Assembly (NCBI GenBank): GCA_934087515.1
Contig: CAKOIY010000001.1
Coordinates: 5,539 to 69,538 of the forward strand
Length of the DNA: 64,000 bases
Direction: 5' to 3'
From: an uncultured Bacilli bacterium
GTDB taxonomy: Bacteria > Bacillota_I > Bacilli_A > RF39 > UBA660
Below are positions 43,596 through 52,080 of the stretch, piece by piece. Numbering within the stretch: the first letter of the stretch is position 1; each line of letters starts with the position of its first letter. The notes beneath the pieces were generated by a model that searched no databases, was not told the DNA's origin, and worked only from the letters and a program-made list of their open reading frames with translations. The position numbers and the translations under genes were made by a program.

Positions 43596-45725
43596 ATGGA
43601 AAAGAGGTTTAAGAGGGCATTTACTTTGGTTGAAATGTTAGTAGTTGTAGGAATTATTGCGGCTTTAATGGTAACGGTTATTCCTATGGTTTCTAAGTAT
43701 ATAAAGGATGGAAAGAATGATTATAATGAGAAGCTTAAGTCTCAATTATTACTTTCTGGTAAGGATTATTATAGTAATAATAAGGATAAGCTTCCTGTTA
43801 AAGTTGGTTTAAAGTATAAAAGTAAGGATTATGATGTTGTTTCTTTACCAGAGATGCAAAGTCAGAATTATGTAAGTAATGATTTTGTTGATGCATATGG
43901 AAATAGTTGTAAGGAAAGTTTTGTTTATGTAAGGCAGAAGAATGATGCTAAAGAATATGATTATCATGCTTGTTTGAGATGTACTGATAAGAATGGTAAA
44001 ATTATTAATTATAGTAATGATTTTGTTTGTAAAGGTAATAATTGGGGAGATGAGGTTGGTCCTGTTTGTTCTAATGATGCTAGTTATAATATTGGTGTTA
44101 GAAAGAAAAATGGTCATGTGTTTAATCCTAGTTCGGTTCTTTTAAGAGGTGTTAGAGATAGTTATGCTACTAGTGGTGATAATAAAGGTAAGATAGTTGG
44201 GGCTTATGTTGAAGGAAAAGTTAAAGGTTTTCAAGTTTTTTTTCCTAGTAGTTATAGTTTTGATAATATAATGGGTGTTAACTTTATAGAAAAGATTAAT
44301 AAAGAATATTCAGAAAAAAATAGAAATGATGAGTATATTATAACTTTAACTGATGGTGTTCATACTTCTAGTAGTTGTGCTAAGTTTGTGATAGATAAAG
44401 AAAAACCTAGTTGTGTTTTTGATTTAAAGCAAAGTAAGGGTAATAAAACTTTGACTCTTAGTTCTAAGGATAATTATAGTGATTCTATTAATATTAGTAA
44501 GCTTATTTCTTTGAAGGATAATGAAACTAGTGTAGAGGATAAAGGTATTAGAGTTTCTACTGTTTCTAAGAGTGTTTTAGGACTTAAAGATAGTATGTAT
44601 TATGGTTATACTATGGATGAGGCTGGTAATAGTAATACTTGTTCTAAGAAAGTAAAAATAAAGATGTTTGATGGGGAAAAACCTTATTGTACTATTACTA
44701 ATGATGTTGATAATAAATGGTATAGTTCTAAAGGTACATATAGAAGTAAGACTTTAAAGGCTGAGTGTTATGTTGCAGGAGGTGCTAATAAAGCAAAAGT
44801 TGATTTGAAGAAAATTGGTGTAAGTAATGCAGTTGGTTCTGTTAGTGCTAAGAAAACTGATAATGATAATCCTGATAATAAAGTTACTTTTGATATAGTG
44901 TTTACGCCTGCTAATAATAAGGCTGGTAATACAGTTGTTAGTTTGAATGAAGGTTTTGTTACAGATGATGCCGGAACTACTAATGATAGTGTTAAGTCTT
45001 CAAATATTAAAGTTGATTCTATATCTCCTAGTATTAGTTATGCTCCTCAAACTTCTAAAGAAAGTGGAGGTTGGTATAAGGCTCCATTTAAACTTAAGTT
45101 AAGTTGTTTAGATAGTAATAGTGGTGTTTCTAGTTTTAAAGTTAATAATTCTAACTTTAGTTCTGGTAGTATAATTACTAGAAATAGTGCTGCTAATCCA
45201 GTTACTTATGCTTCTGTTTGTGTAGATAAAGCTGGTAATAGTGCTAGTGGTTCTAATAGTTATAAGGTTAAGGTTTATTCTGAAAATTCTATTTGTGGTA
45301 TTAAGTCTTATGTAAAATGTAGACATAAAGATTGTGGGTGTGAAACTTATAAATATTGTACTAATGGATGTAAAGTTTATAAGAAATGTAGTGCATATAC
45401 TAATTGGTCATGTAAGAAAAAGACAAAGACTACTGGTTGTGTTGCTTATGGTATAGGTAAGAAATGTCCTTCTTGTTCACCTTATACAAAAACTACTAGT
45501 AAAAGAACTTGTGGTAAGTGTACTAATAAAATTTGTAAAAAAGTTGCTGGTGCTATTGTAACTATTAAATATACTAGAAGTTATACTGATTGTACTCGTA
45601 GTTCTTATACATATAATTGTGGTTGCAAAACATATTATTATAAACAATGTGGTTGTAAGCAATATGTTTATTGTGCTACTAAGAGATGTGGTGTTAAGTC
45701 ATATGAGTCATGTTGGCATTATTAA
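43596..45725 (+). CDS. Giant prepilin-like protein with a Cys-rich tail
   Basis: A 709-residue paralogue of the product at 2908. Prepilin signal: cleavage expected after Ala8 in RAFTLVEM, Glu13 at +5, hydrophobic helix to about residue 32. The shared KDYYSNNKDKLPVKVG segment and the Cys module (NSCKES.., HACLRC.., VCK) come next. The middle has Ig-like repeats ending in DEAGN and DKAGN. The last 143 residues, from Cys567, hold 22 cysteines in a repeated CG-x-K-x-Y-x-x-C style pattern. Such a tail could be a disulfide-rich or metal-binding tip domain. Function inferred: pilus-linked surface protein. Followed by a terminator also used by the next gene. Confidence 0.78.
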   Translation: MEKRFKRAFTLVEMLVVVGIIAALMVTVIPMVSKYIKDGKNDYNEKLKSQLLLSGKDYYSNNKDKLPVKVGLKYKSKDYDVVSLPEMQSQNYVSNDFVDAYGNSCKESFVYVRQKNDAKEYDYHACLRCTDKNGKIINYSNDFVCKGNNWGDEVGPVCSNDASYNIGVRKKNGHVFNPSSVLLRGVRDSYATSGDNKGKIVGAYVEGKVKGFQVFFPSSYSFDNIMGVNFIEKINKEYSEKNRNDEYIITLTDGVHTSSSCAKFVIDKEKPSCVFDLKQSKGNKTLTLSSKDNYSDSINISKLISLKDNETSVEDKGIRVSTVSKSVLGLKDSMYYGYTMDEAGNSNTCSKKVKIKMFDGEKPYCTITNDVDNKWYSSKGTYRSKTLKAECYVAGGANKAKVDLKKIGVSNAVGSVSAKKTDNDNPDNKVTFDIVFTPANNKAGNTVVSLNEGFVTDDAGTTNDSVKSSNIKVDSISPSISYAPQTSKESGGWYKAPFKLKLSCLDSNSGVSSFKVNNSNFSSGSIITRNSAANPVTYASVCVDKAGNSASGSNSYKVKVYSENSICGIKSYVKCRHKDCGCETYKYCTNGCKVYKKCSAYTNWSCKKKTKTTGCVAYGIGKKCPSCSPYTKTTSKRTCGKCTNKICKKVAGAIVTIKYTRSYTDCTRSSYTYNCGCKTYYYKQCGCKQYVYCATKRCGVKSYESCWHY

Positions 45726-45752
45726 AGATCGATTTTCGATCTTTTTTTTTTT
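45724..45752 (+). terminator. Intrinsic terminator (copy 1)
   Basis: AAAGATCGA (45724-45732), loop TTT, TCGATCTTT (45736-45744), then a T run. The hairpin is identical to the one at 47500. Confidence 0.88.
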
Positions 45753-45818
45753 GATTGATAAAATTTTATTTTTGTTTTATAATATTTTATAGTGATAATA
45801 GTGTTGGGAGGTATGAGT

Positions 45819-47501
45819 ATGTTTAATAGAAAAGGTTTTACTTTAGTAGAAGTTTTGGCTGTTGTTATTATACTTTCTGTTTTATCTATTATGGTTATAC
45901 CTAATGTTAGTGAATATGTTGCACAGGGTAAGGATGAATATAATAAAAGTCTTAAGAAAACACTTATTTTGGCGGGAAAGAATTTTTATTCTGATAACAG
46001 GATGAGAATTCCTAAACCAGTTGGTGTTGTTACTGATTTTGTTACCGCTAATGAACTTGCAAGTAAGAATTATCTTACTGGTAGTTTTGTTGATTCTGAT
46101 AAAAATGATTGTAAGAGTAAGAGTTATGTAGTGGCGGTTAATGAAATTTCTGATGTTAAGTATCATGCTTGTTTAACTTGTGGGGATAAGAATTATAGTT
46201 CTGATGATGAGTATTGTGATGTAATGGTTCGTGATATTGATTCTTCTAATCCATCTAATCCTAGTGATAGTGGTAAGAGTAAGGTTACTTGTAGTGTTAG
46301 TGCTAAAGATACTGATGATGGTGCTAGTGTTACTATTGATGCGAATAGTAGTAAAGAAAAAATTAATAAGATTATTTACTATAATACTGATACTAAGAAG
46401 TCTACAAGTTTATTAACTGATTCTGAATATAGTACTTCTATTAAAAAAACGATAACTATTAGTGATTTTGGAAAATTTAAGATTTATGTATCTAGTAGTG
46501 ATGGTGTTAGAACTGATTGTGATGGTTCGGTTATTGATAATAGTTTTTCTGCTAATTTTAAAGTTGATATGTATTTAGTTAATAAGTCAGAATATGATTC
46601 TCATAAAAATACTGAATATACTAAGACTGAGCTTAATAAACTTGAAAAATATGATGGTACTACTTGGAAAAATGCTTATGTATATGCTAAGCTTACTTAT
46701 AAGAAGAGTAGATTTTCTAGTGTTGAGTTTGATGGTAATAATTTAAATAATAAATTTATTTGGCTTGATGCAGAGGGTGCTAAAGATTATAAGATTACTG
46801 CTGTTGATAAGAAAAATGGTACTCAAACAGTTTCTTTAAGCACTAAGCTTGATAGAACTCCACCTACAGTTGCTTTTTCTAGAACTCCTGGTGATGGTTG
46901 GACTAATCAAGCTGTTACAGTTACTTCTACTCCTAGTGATGTTTCTTCTGGTATTGAAGGATTGTACTATAGTACAAATAATGAAGATTGGAGTAAAGTT
47001 TCTTATAGTGGTTCTTTTGTTAAAGTATGGGAGAGAACTAATACTTCTAAAACTATGTATGTAAAGGCTAAGGATAATGTTGGGCTTTATTCTGATGTTA
47101 AAAGTTCAAATATTTTGATTGATGTGGTGCCTCCTGTTATGTATAAGCATTGTTTATATAAGGTTGCAAGTAAGAAATGGTATTTTAGGTATTATTTTAG
47201 TGATTCTGGTGGATCTGGGTATAGTGGTTATAAATGGGGTTATTGTTACAGAATTTGTCCTAAGTGTCCTAGTAGTTATATGTGTTCTTATAGATCTGCT
47301 GATAGTAAAGCTGCTAGTTCTAATACTTGGTATCATGGTAGTTATAAGGAAACTTCTTATCAAATTGCTCCGACTAGAGGTGCTAGGACTATTGGTTCTA
47401 CTACTAGGTTATATTTTAAAGATAATGCTGGTAATGTTGCTACTGGAAGTTATACTGATACTTGGTATTATGGTGGGGGTAGTAGTCCAGGTAGTTGTTA
47501 A
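45819..47501 (+). CDS. Giant prepilin-like protein with an Ig-like repeat
   Basis: A 560-residue paralogue of the products at 2908 and 43596. Signal RKGFTLVEVLAVV: cleavage after Gly6, Glu11 at +5. The start is ATG 45819, seven bases after GGGAGG; ATG 45813 is too close to that site. It shares GKNFYSDNRMRIPKP and the four-Cys module (NDCKSKSYVVA.., HACLTCGDK.., EYCD). One Ig-like repeat (GWTNQAVTVTSTPSDVSSGI to DNVG) and a Gly/Ser/Tyr-rich C-terminal domain with three or four cysteines follow. Likely exposed on a pilus or pseudopilus (inference). Confidence 0.8.
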   Translation: MFNRKGFTLVEVLAVVIILSVLSIMVIPNVSEYVAQGKDEYNKSLKKTLILAGKNFYSDNRMRIPKPVGVVTDFVTANELASKNYLTGSFVDSDKNDCKSKSYVVAVNEISDVKYHACLTCGDKNYSSDDEYCDVMVRDIDSSNPSNPSDSGKSKVTCSVSAKDTDDGASVTIDANSSKEKINKIIYYNTDTKKSTSLLTDSEYSTSIKKTITISDFGKFKIYVSSSDGVRTDCDGSVIDNSFSANFKVDMYLVNKSEYDSHKNTEYTKTELNKLEKYDGTTWKNAYVYAKLTYKKSRFSSVEFDGNNLNNKFIWLDAEGAKDYKITAVDKKNGTQTVSLSTKLDRTPPTVAFSRTPGDGWTNQAVTVTSTPSDVSSGIEGLYYSTNNEDWSKVSYSGSFVKVWERTNTSKTMYVKAKDNVGLYSDVKSSNILIDVVPPVMYKHCLYKVASKKWYFRYYFSDSGGSGYSGYKWGYCYRICPKCPSSYMCSYRSADSKAASSNTWYHGSYKETSYQIAPTRGARTIGSTTRLYFKDNAGNVATGSYTDTWYYGGGSSPGSC

Positions 47502-47525
47502 GATCGATTTTCGATCTTTTCTTTT
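47500..47525 (+). terminator. Intrinsic terminator (copy 2)
   Basis: AAGATCGA (47500-47507), loop TTT, TCGATCTT (47511-47518), then TTCTTTT. Same hairpin as at 45724. Confidence 0.85.
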
Positions 47526-47589
47526 ACACTTTTTTGACAAACAAATGTTTTGTTTTTGTCTCTATGACATAATATTACAATAAAAACTA

Positions 47590-47618
47590 TTTACAAAGTG
47601 GTTTTGTGATAATATAAT
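47590..47618 (+). promoter_or_regulatory. Promoter of the mraZ operon
   Basis: TTTACA (47590-47595), 17 bases, TATAAT (47613-47618). A GTGGT lies in the spacer (47598-47602). Confidence 0.78.
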
Positions 47619-47619
47619 T

Positions 47620-47654
47620 GTGGTAGACAGTGGTATATAGTGGTTGAAAGTGGT
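47620..47654 (+). promoter_or_regulatory. MraZ operator: four GTGGT repeats
   Basis: GTGGT occurs at 47620, 47630, 47640 and 47650, exactly 10 bases apart, between the -10 and the mraZ start. MraZ is known to repress its own operon by binding closely spaced direct repeats containing GTG/TGG before mraZ. This array fits that layout. Confidence 0.75.
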
Positions 47655-47660
47655 GATGTT

Positions 47661-48092
47661 ATGTTAATGGGTGAGTACCATCATAATATTGATGAGAAGG
47701 GTCGTATTATAATACCTTCTAGATTACGTGATGAACTTGGTGATAATGTAATAGTTACTCGTGGTCTTGATGATTGTTTGTTTTTATATTCTATGGATGA
47801 ATGGTCTTTACTTGTTTCTAAACTTAAATCACTTCCTTTTACTAAGAGAGATGCTAGGAATTTTTCTAGAATGTTTCTTTCGGGTGCTACTGGTTGTTTA
47901 TTTGATAAACAAGGTCGTGTTAAGATATCTTCTCCGCTTATTAATTATGCTAGTCTTAATCATGAGTGTGTTATTATTGGTGTTAATGATAGAATTGAGA
48001 TATGGGCTAAGGAAAAGTGGGATAAGTTTATTTGTGATAGTACTAATGAATTTTCAGATTTAGCAGATCATTTGTTTGATATTGGGGGATAA
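47661..48092 (+). CDS. mraZ: Transcriptional regulator MraZ
   Basis: A 143-residue AbrB-like DNA-binding protein, first gene of the division and cell wall cluster. It starts MLMGEYHHNIDEKGRIIIPSRLR, matching the family start MFMGEYxHxIDxKGR; a second SpoVT/AbrB half follows with GCLFDKQGRVKISSPL. ATG 47661 is chosen because the family begins there. It most likely represses its own operon through the repeats at 47620-47654. rsmH starts one base after its stop. Confidence 0.95.
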   Translation: MLMGEYHHNIDEKGRIIIPSRLRDELGDNVIVTRGLDDCLFLYSMDEWSLLVSKLKSLPFTKRDARNFSRMFLSGATGCLFDKQGRVKISSPLINYASLNHECVIIGVNDRIEIWAKEKWDKFICDSTNEFSDLADHLFDIGG

Positions 48093-48093
48093 T

Positions 48094-49020
48094 ATGGAGA
48101 AACATAAGAGTGTGCTTCTTGATGAGGCGATTAATTATTTGAATATTAAATCTGATGGTGTTTATGTTGATGCGACTTTGGGTTTTGCTGGTCATTCTAG
48201 TGAAATTTTAAGAAGAGCTTCTAAAGGATATTTATATGCTTTTGATAAAGATGTGTCTGCTATTTCATATAGTAAGGAGAAATTATCTAAGATAGGGGAT
48301 AATTTTAAGATATTTAATACAGGTTTTATGAATATGAAATTGTATCTTGAGGAGGAGGTTTCTTCTGTTGATGGAGTTTTGTTTGATATTGGAGTTTCTT
48401 CTGCTGAGATAGATGATGGTTCTAGGGGATTTAGTTATATGCATGATGGTCCTCTTGATATGAGAATGAATAGAGATAGTTCTTTATCTGCTTATGATGT
48501 TGTTAATAATTATTCTATTGAGGATTTGGTTAGAATTTTTAGAGAATATGGGGAAGAAAAACATGCTTATAAGATTGCTAAGTGTATAGATGAGGCTCGT
48601 AGTGTTAAGAATATTGAAACTACTTTTGAGCTTGTTGATATAATTGATAAGTGTTATCCATATAAAGAAAAGCGTAATGGACATCCTGCTAAGAAGGTTT
48701 TTCAAGCTATTAGAATAGAGGTTAATAATGAACTTGAAGAACTTGTGGTGGGACTTAAGTCTAGTTTAGATCTTTTAGATGTTGGGGGAAGGGTTGTTGT
48801 TATTACTTTTCATTCGTTAGAGGATCGAATTGTTAAGAATTTATTTAAGAAAATGAGTGATATTTCTCCAGTTGTTAAGGGAATGCCTAATGTTTCTTTG
48901 GAGATGTTGCCTGATTTTAAACTTGTTACTAATAAACCTATTATACCTAGTGATTATGAGATGAGTAGTAATCCTAGGAGTAAGTCTGCTAAACTTAGAG
49001 TTATAGAGAGAGTTAAATAA
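48094..49020 (+). CDS. rsmH: 16S rRNA (cytosine-1402-N4) methyltransferase
   Basis: A 308-residue AdoMet enzyme (formerly MraW) that methylates C1402 of 16S rRNA. It opens HKSVLLDEAINYL, with VDATLGFAGHSSEIL as the AdoMet loop, then DGVLFDIGVSSAEID, RGFSYMHDGPLDMRM, KVFQAIRIEVNNEL and VITFHSLEDRIVK: all family signatures. ATG 48094 follows GGGGGATAAT. Second in mraZ-rsmH-ftsL-pbpB. Confidence 0.97.
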   Translation: MEKHKSVLLDEAINYLNIKSDGVYVDATLGFAGHSSEILRRASKGYLYAFDKDVSAISYSKEKLSKIGDNFKIFNTGFMNMKLYLEEEVSSVDGVLFDIGVSSAEIDDGSRGFSYMHDGPLDMRMNRDSSLSAYDVVNNYSIEDLVRIFREYGEEKHAYKIAKCIDEARSVKNIETTFELVDIIDKCYPYKEKRNGHPAKKVFQAIRIEVNNELEELVVGLKSSLDLLDVGGRVVVITFHSLEDRIVKNLFKKMSDISPVVKGMPNVSLEMLPDFKLVTNKPIIPSDYEMSSNPRSKSAKLRVIERVK

Positions 49021-49038
49021 TGTGTTAGGAGGGATATT

Positions 49039-49335
49039 TTGAAGAAGAAAAAGAAAAAGTCTGTAAAGTTTACTAAGTATGAAAAAGTGCTTTTTGTTAT
49101 TACTGCGATTATTTGTTTGTCATATCCCTTTATGAGTGTTTTTGCAAAGAGTACTTTGAGTGAGATGAATTATAAGCTTGAAAATAGTAAGGATGAGATT
49201 GCTAAGCAGAGTAAAAATAATGAGAGTCTTCAAATGAAGATTAATGAACTGGCTTCACTTGAAAATCTGGAATCTGTTGCAAAAAAGATGGGATTAAGTT
49301 ATACTAATAGTAGTATTAAAACAATAGATAAGTAG
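49039..49335 (+). CDS. ftsL: Cell division protein FtsL
   Basis: A 98-residue bitopic membrane protein: a basic cytoplasmic start, one membrane segment (about 17-36) and an extracellular coiled coil (about 40-75, NYKLENSKDEI...NESLQMKINEL). Size, topology and position between rsmH and the PBP gene identify it; FtsL sequences are poorly conserved. TTG start at 49039 after AGGAGGGATATT. In the divisome it pairs with FtsB/DivIC and activates the septal synthase. Confidence 0.85.
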   Translation: MKKKKKKSVKFTKYEKVLFVITAIICLSYPFMSVFAKSTLSEMNYKLENSKDEIAKQSKNNESLQMKINELASLENLESVAKKMGLSYTNSSIKTIDK

Positions 49336-49344
49336 GGTGATTGT

Positions 49345-51450
49345 ATGAAAAAGAGTAAGATTAGTAATAAGTTAATTAATTTATTTATTGTAATTGCTCT
49401 TTTTTGTTTTTTATATCTTGTTTATAGGGTTGCTTATTTAGGACTTTCTAAGGAAGTTGATGGTGTTAATTTAAAAGAATTTGCTGATAGTCGTAGTGTT
49501 GTTTCTAAGAAGATATATGCTAAGAGGGGTAATATTTATGATTCTAATGGTGAGTCTCTTGCTATTAATGTTTCTTCTTATACTTTGATTGCTTATTTAG
49601 ATGAGTCTAGGAGTAAAGGTGAGGATACTTTGTATCATGTTAAGGATAAGAAAGGGACTGCTAAGAAGCTTGCTACTGTTCTTAAGATGAAAGAATCTGA
49701 GATTTATGATATTTTGAATCAAGATGATATGTATCAAGTAGAGTTTGGAGAGGCTGGAAAGGGTCTTACTGAGCTTGAAAAGGAAAAGATTGAGAAACTT
49801 AATATTCCGGGAATTGATTTTGTTGCTGATGAGAAAAGGTATTATCCTAATGGTGATTTTGCTTCTTATACTTTGGGGTATGCTAAGAATGATGATGATG
49901 GAAAGATTAATGGGGAGTTTGGGATGGAACAGCTTCTTAATGATGTTTTATCTGGTACTGATGGGTATACTACTTATCAAAAGGATCTTAATGGTTATAA
50001 GATTCCTGGAACTAAGGAAGTTACTGTTAATGCTATAAATGGTAATGATGTTTATTTAACTATTGATTCTAATGTACAGTTTTTCTTGGAACAAGCTGCT
50101 AATAAGGCTGAGGAAAAGTATGATTTTGATTGGCTTACTTTGGTGGTAGCGGATGCTAAAACTGGTAAGATACTTGGTAGTACACAAAGGCCTTCTTTTG
50201 ATCCTAATAAAAAGAATATTAAAAACTGGATTGATATTACTGTAGGAGAGGCTTATGAACCTGGATCTATTATGAAGACTTATACTTATATGGCTGCAAT
50301 GGAAGCTGGTACTTATCGTGGTGATAGTAAGTTTAAGTCAGGTAGATATAAAGCTGAAGATGGTACGGTTATAAGTGATTGGAATTCTACTGGATTTGGT
50401 AATATTACTTATGATCAAGGGTATCAGGCTTCTAGTAATGTTGGTATTATAAATATAATAAATAATTTTATTAATAAGAAGATTTTAGAGGATTATTTTG
50501 CTAAACTTGGTTTTGGTGAAAAGACTGGTATTACTTTGTCTAGTGAGGTTTCTGGTAAGATTAATTTTAAGTATCAAACTGAGGTTTATAATGCAGGTTT
50601 TGGACAAGGTATAACTACGACTCCTATGCAACATATTCAGGCTCTTACTTCTATTGCTAATGATGGTATTATGCTTAAGCCTTATATTATTGATAAGGTT
50701 GTTGATGAGAATGGTAAAGTTGTATACAAAGGTGAGAGGACTGAGGCTGGTAGGGTGGCTTCTAAGAAAACTGCTCTTAAGATGAGAGAACTTATGTATA
50801 AGACTGTCAATTCTAATTGGTATGCTGCGACTGGTTCTGAGTATAGAGTTAAGAATTCTAGTGTTATTGGTAAGACTGGTACAGCACAGCTTGTTAATTC
50901 TAGAACTGGTAATTATTATAATGATGATTATAATGTTATTAAATCTTTTGTAGGTATGTGGCCTAAGAATGATCCTAAGGTTGTAATTTATGCTTCTGTT
51001 AAGAGATCTGGTACTAGTAAGGCTATTTCTAAACCTGTTACGGAAATAGTTAAGAATATGAATAAGTATTTGAATATTTTTGATGATGATAGGAAGGAAA
51101 AAACTGTTAAGAATCATGTTATTGATAATTATTTGAATACTGAACTTAGTACTGTTAAGAGTGAGGCTAAGTATATTAAGAAACTTATTATTGGAAATGG
51201 TTCTAAGGTTGTTAATCAGTATCCTAGTAAGGGTACGGTTATTGATTCTAATGAGTCTTTGATATTACTTACTAATAGTAGTAGTTATAAGATGCCTAAT
51301 TTAAAAGGGTATAGTAAACTTGAGGCTAATGAAGTATGTAATATGTTAGGACTTAAGTGTACTTTTAAGGGCTATGGTTATGTTAATAATCAGTCTATTA
51401 GTAATAAAGTTGTTAAGGAAAATGATAAGGTTTCGTTTGTGTTAAAGTAG
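49345..51450 (+). CDS. pbpB: Septal penicillin-binding protein (FtsI/PBP2B type) with PASTA domains
   Basis: A 701-residue class B transpeptidase for division septum synthesis. Membrane anchor about 10-30; dimerisation region with RGNIYDSNG; catalytic motifs SIMK (308-311), SSN (363-365) and KTGT (510-513). The last 120 residues form two PASTA-like domains (..VVNQYPSKGTVID.., MPNLKGYSKLEANEVCNMLGL). Presence of PASTA and the place after ftsL assign it to the septal type, unlike the first PBP in the window. Symbol follows Bacillus usage. Confidence 0.95.
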   Translation: MKKSKISNKLINLFIVIALFCFLYLVYRVAYLGLSKEVDGVNLKEFADSRSVVSKKIYAKRGNIYDSNGESLAINVSSYTLIAYLDESRSKGEDTLYHVKDKKGTAKKLATVLKMKESEIYDILNQDDMYQVEFGEAGKGLTELEKEKIEKLNIPGIDFVADEKRYYPNGDFASYTLGYAKNDDDGKINGEFGMEQLLNDVLSGTDGYTTYQKDLNGYKIPGTKEVTVNAINGNDVYLTIDSNVQFFLEQAANKAEEKYDFDWLTLVVADAKTGKILGSTQRPSFDPNKKNIKNWIDITVGEAYEPGSIMKTYTYMAAMEAGTYRGDSKFKSGRYKAEDGTVISDWNSTGFGNITYDQGYQASSNVGIINIINNFINKKILEDYFAKLGFGEKTGITLSSEVSGKINFKYQTEVYNAGFGQGITTTPMQHIQALTSIANDGIMLKPYIIDKVVDENGKVVYKGERTEAGRVASKKTALKMRELMYKTVNSNWYAATGSEYRVKNSSVIGKTGTAQLVNSRTGNYYNDDYNVIKSFVGMWPKNDPKVVIYASVKRSGTSKAISKPVTEIVKNMNKYLNIFDDDRKEKTVKNHVIDNYLNTELSTVKSEAKYIKKLIIGNGSKVVNQYPSKGTVIDSNESLILLTNSSSYKMPNLKGYSKLEANEVCNMLGLKCTFKGYGYVNNQSISNKVVKENDKVSFVLK

Positions 51451-51470
51451 AGGATTTTTTCCTCTTTTTA
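51450..51470 (+). terminator. Intrinsic terminator of the mraZ operon
   Basis: GAGGA (51450-51454), loop TTTTT, TCCTC (51460-51464), then TTTTTA. Short stem, clear T run. Confidence 0.7.
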
Positions 51471-51510
51471 TTATGAGGGATTATGTTTTAAAATTTGTTG
51501 TTTTATACTA

Positions 51511-51540
51511 AAAAAAGAAGCTTTTATTTTGCTTCTTTTA
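51511..51540 (-). terminator. Intrinsic terminator of the thioredoxin-like gene
   Basis: On the minus strand AAAGAAGC, 9-base loop, GCTTCTTT and a T run (A run 51511-51516 on +). It overlaps the end of the coding region. Confidence 0.7.
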
Positions 51541-51961
51541 TGAATCCAGCTGATTCTATTTTTGATTTTATTCTAGCTTTAGTTTGTTCTCCTTCTATTT
51601 TGATTAGGCTTTCTTCTCCTTTATCGAAAAATAAGACTGTTGGAGTTCCATTTATACTAAATAGTTCATCATAAATTTCTTGTTCTTTTTCTGATAGATT
51701 GCTTATGTTTAGACTATAGGCTTCTATATTATTTTCACTTAATACACTTATGAAGTTTGGAGTAAATGCTTTGCAGTGTTCACAGTCTGTTTGTTTTATG
51801 TAAAGAATGAAGTTATCTTTGTTTTTGATTTTTGATGTTACTTCGTTTAATGTTATGTCGTGGATGTATTTTTCTTTGTCTTGTGAGAATACTAAAGCAA
51901 TTATTATTAAGGCTATTATTAGTAATATAAATAGGAATAGCCATTTATGTTTTTTTATCAT
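51524..51961 (-). CDS. Membrane-anchored thioredoxin-like protein
   Basis: A 145-residue protein with an N-terminal membrane segment (about 7-26) and an outward thioredoxin fold. The active-site-like CEHC (in KQTDCEHCKAFTP) replaces the usual CGPC, and INGTPTVLFFDKG carries the cis-Pro. Close in layout to bacteriocin-transport-accessory or TlpA-like thioredoxins, likely acting on disulfides of exported proteins. In a genome with Cys-rich pilin-like proteins it may help fold them (inference). ATG 51961 chosen over GTG 51970. Confidence 0.85.
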   Translation of the reverse strand: MIKKHKWLFLFILLIIALIIIALVFSQDKEKYIHDITLNEVTSKIKNKDNFILYIKQTDCEHCKAFTPNFISVLSENNIEAYSLNISNLSEKEQEIYDELFSINGTPTVLFFDKGEESLIKIEGEQTKARIKSKIESAGFIKEAK

Positions 51962-52080
51962 TTTTAACACCTCTTTTTTAATGATAGCATATTTGTTTTT
52001 TAAAATAAATATTTTAGGGTAAATTTGTTTACAATTTTGTATATTTATAGTAAAATATGGTGTATTTGAGGAGGTATATT

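Noticed and set aside
47534..47553. Second SOS-box-like dyad (CAAACAAATGTTTTG) before mraZ
   Set aside because: Differs from the LexA consensus at two or more key positions and is not within a promoter spacer; likely chance in AT-rich DNA.
50485..51117. 210-aa minus-strand open frame
   Set aside because: Antisense shadow of pbpB with I/N/S/R-biased composition and no start signal.
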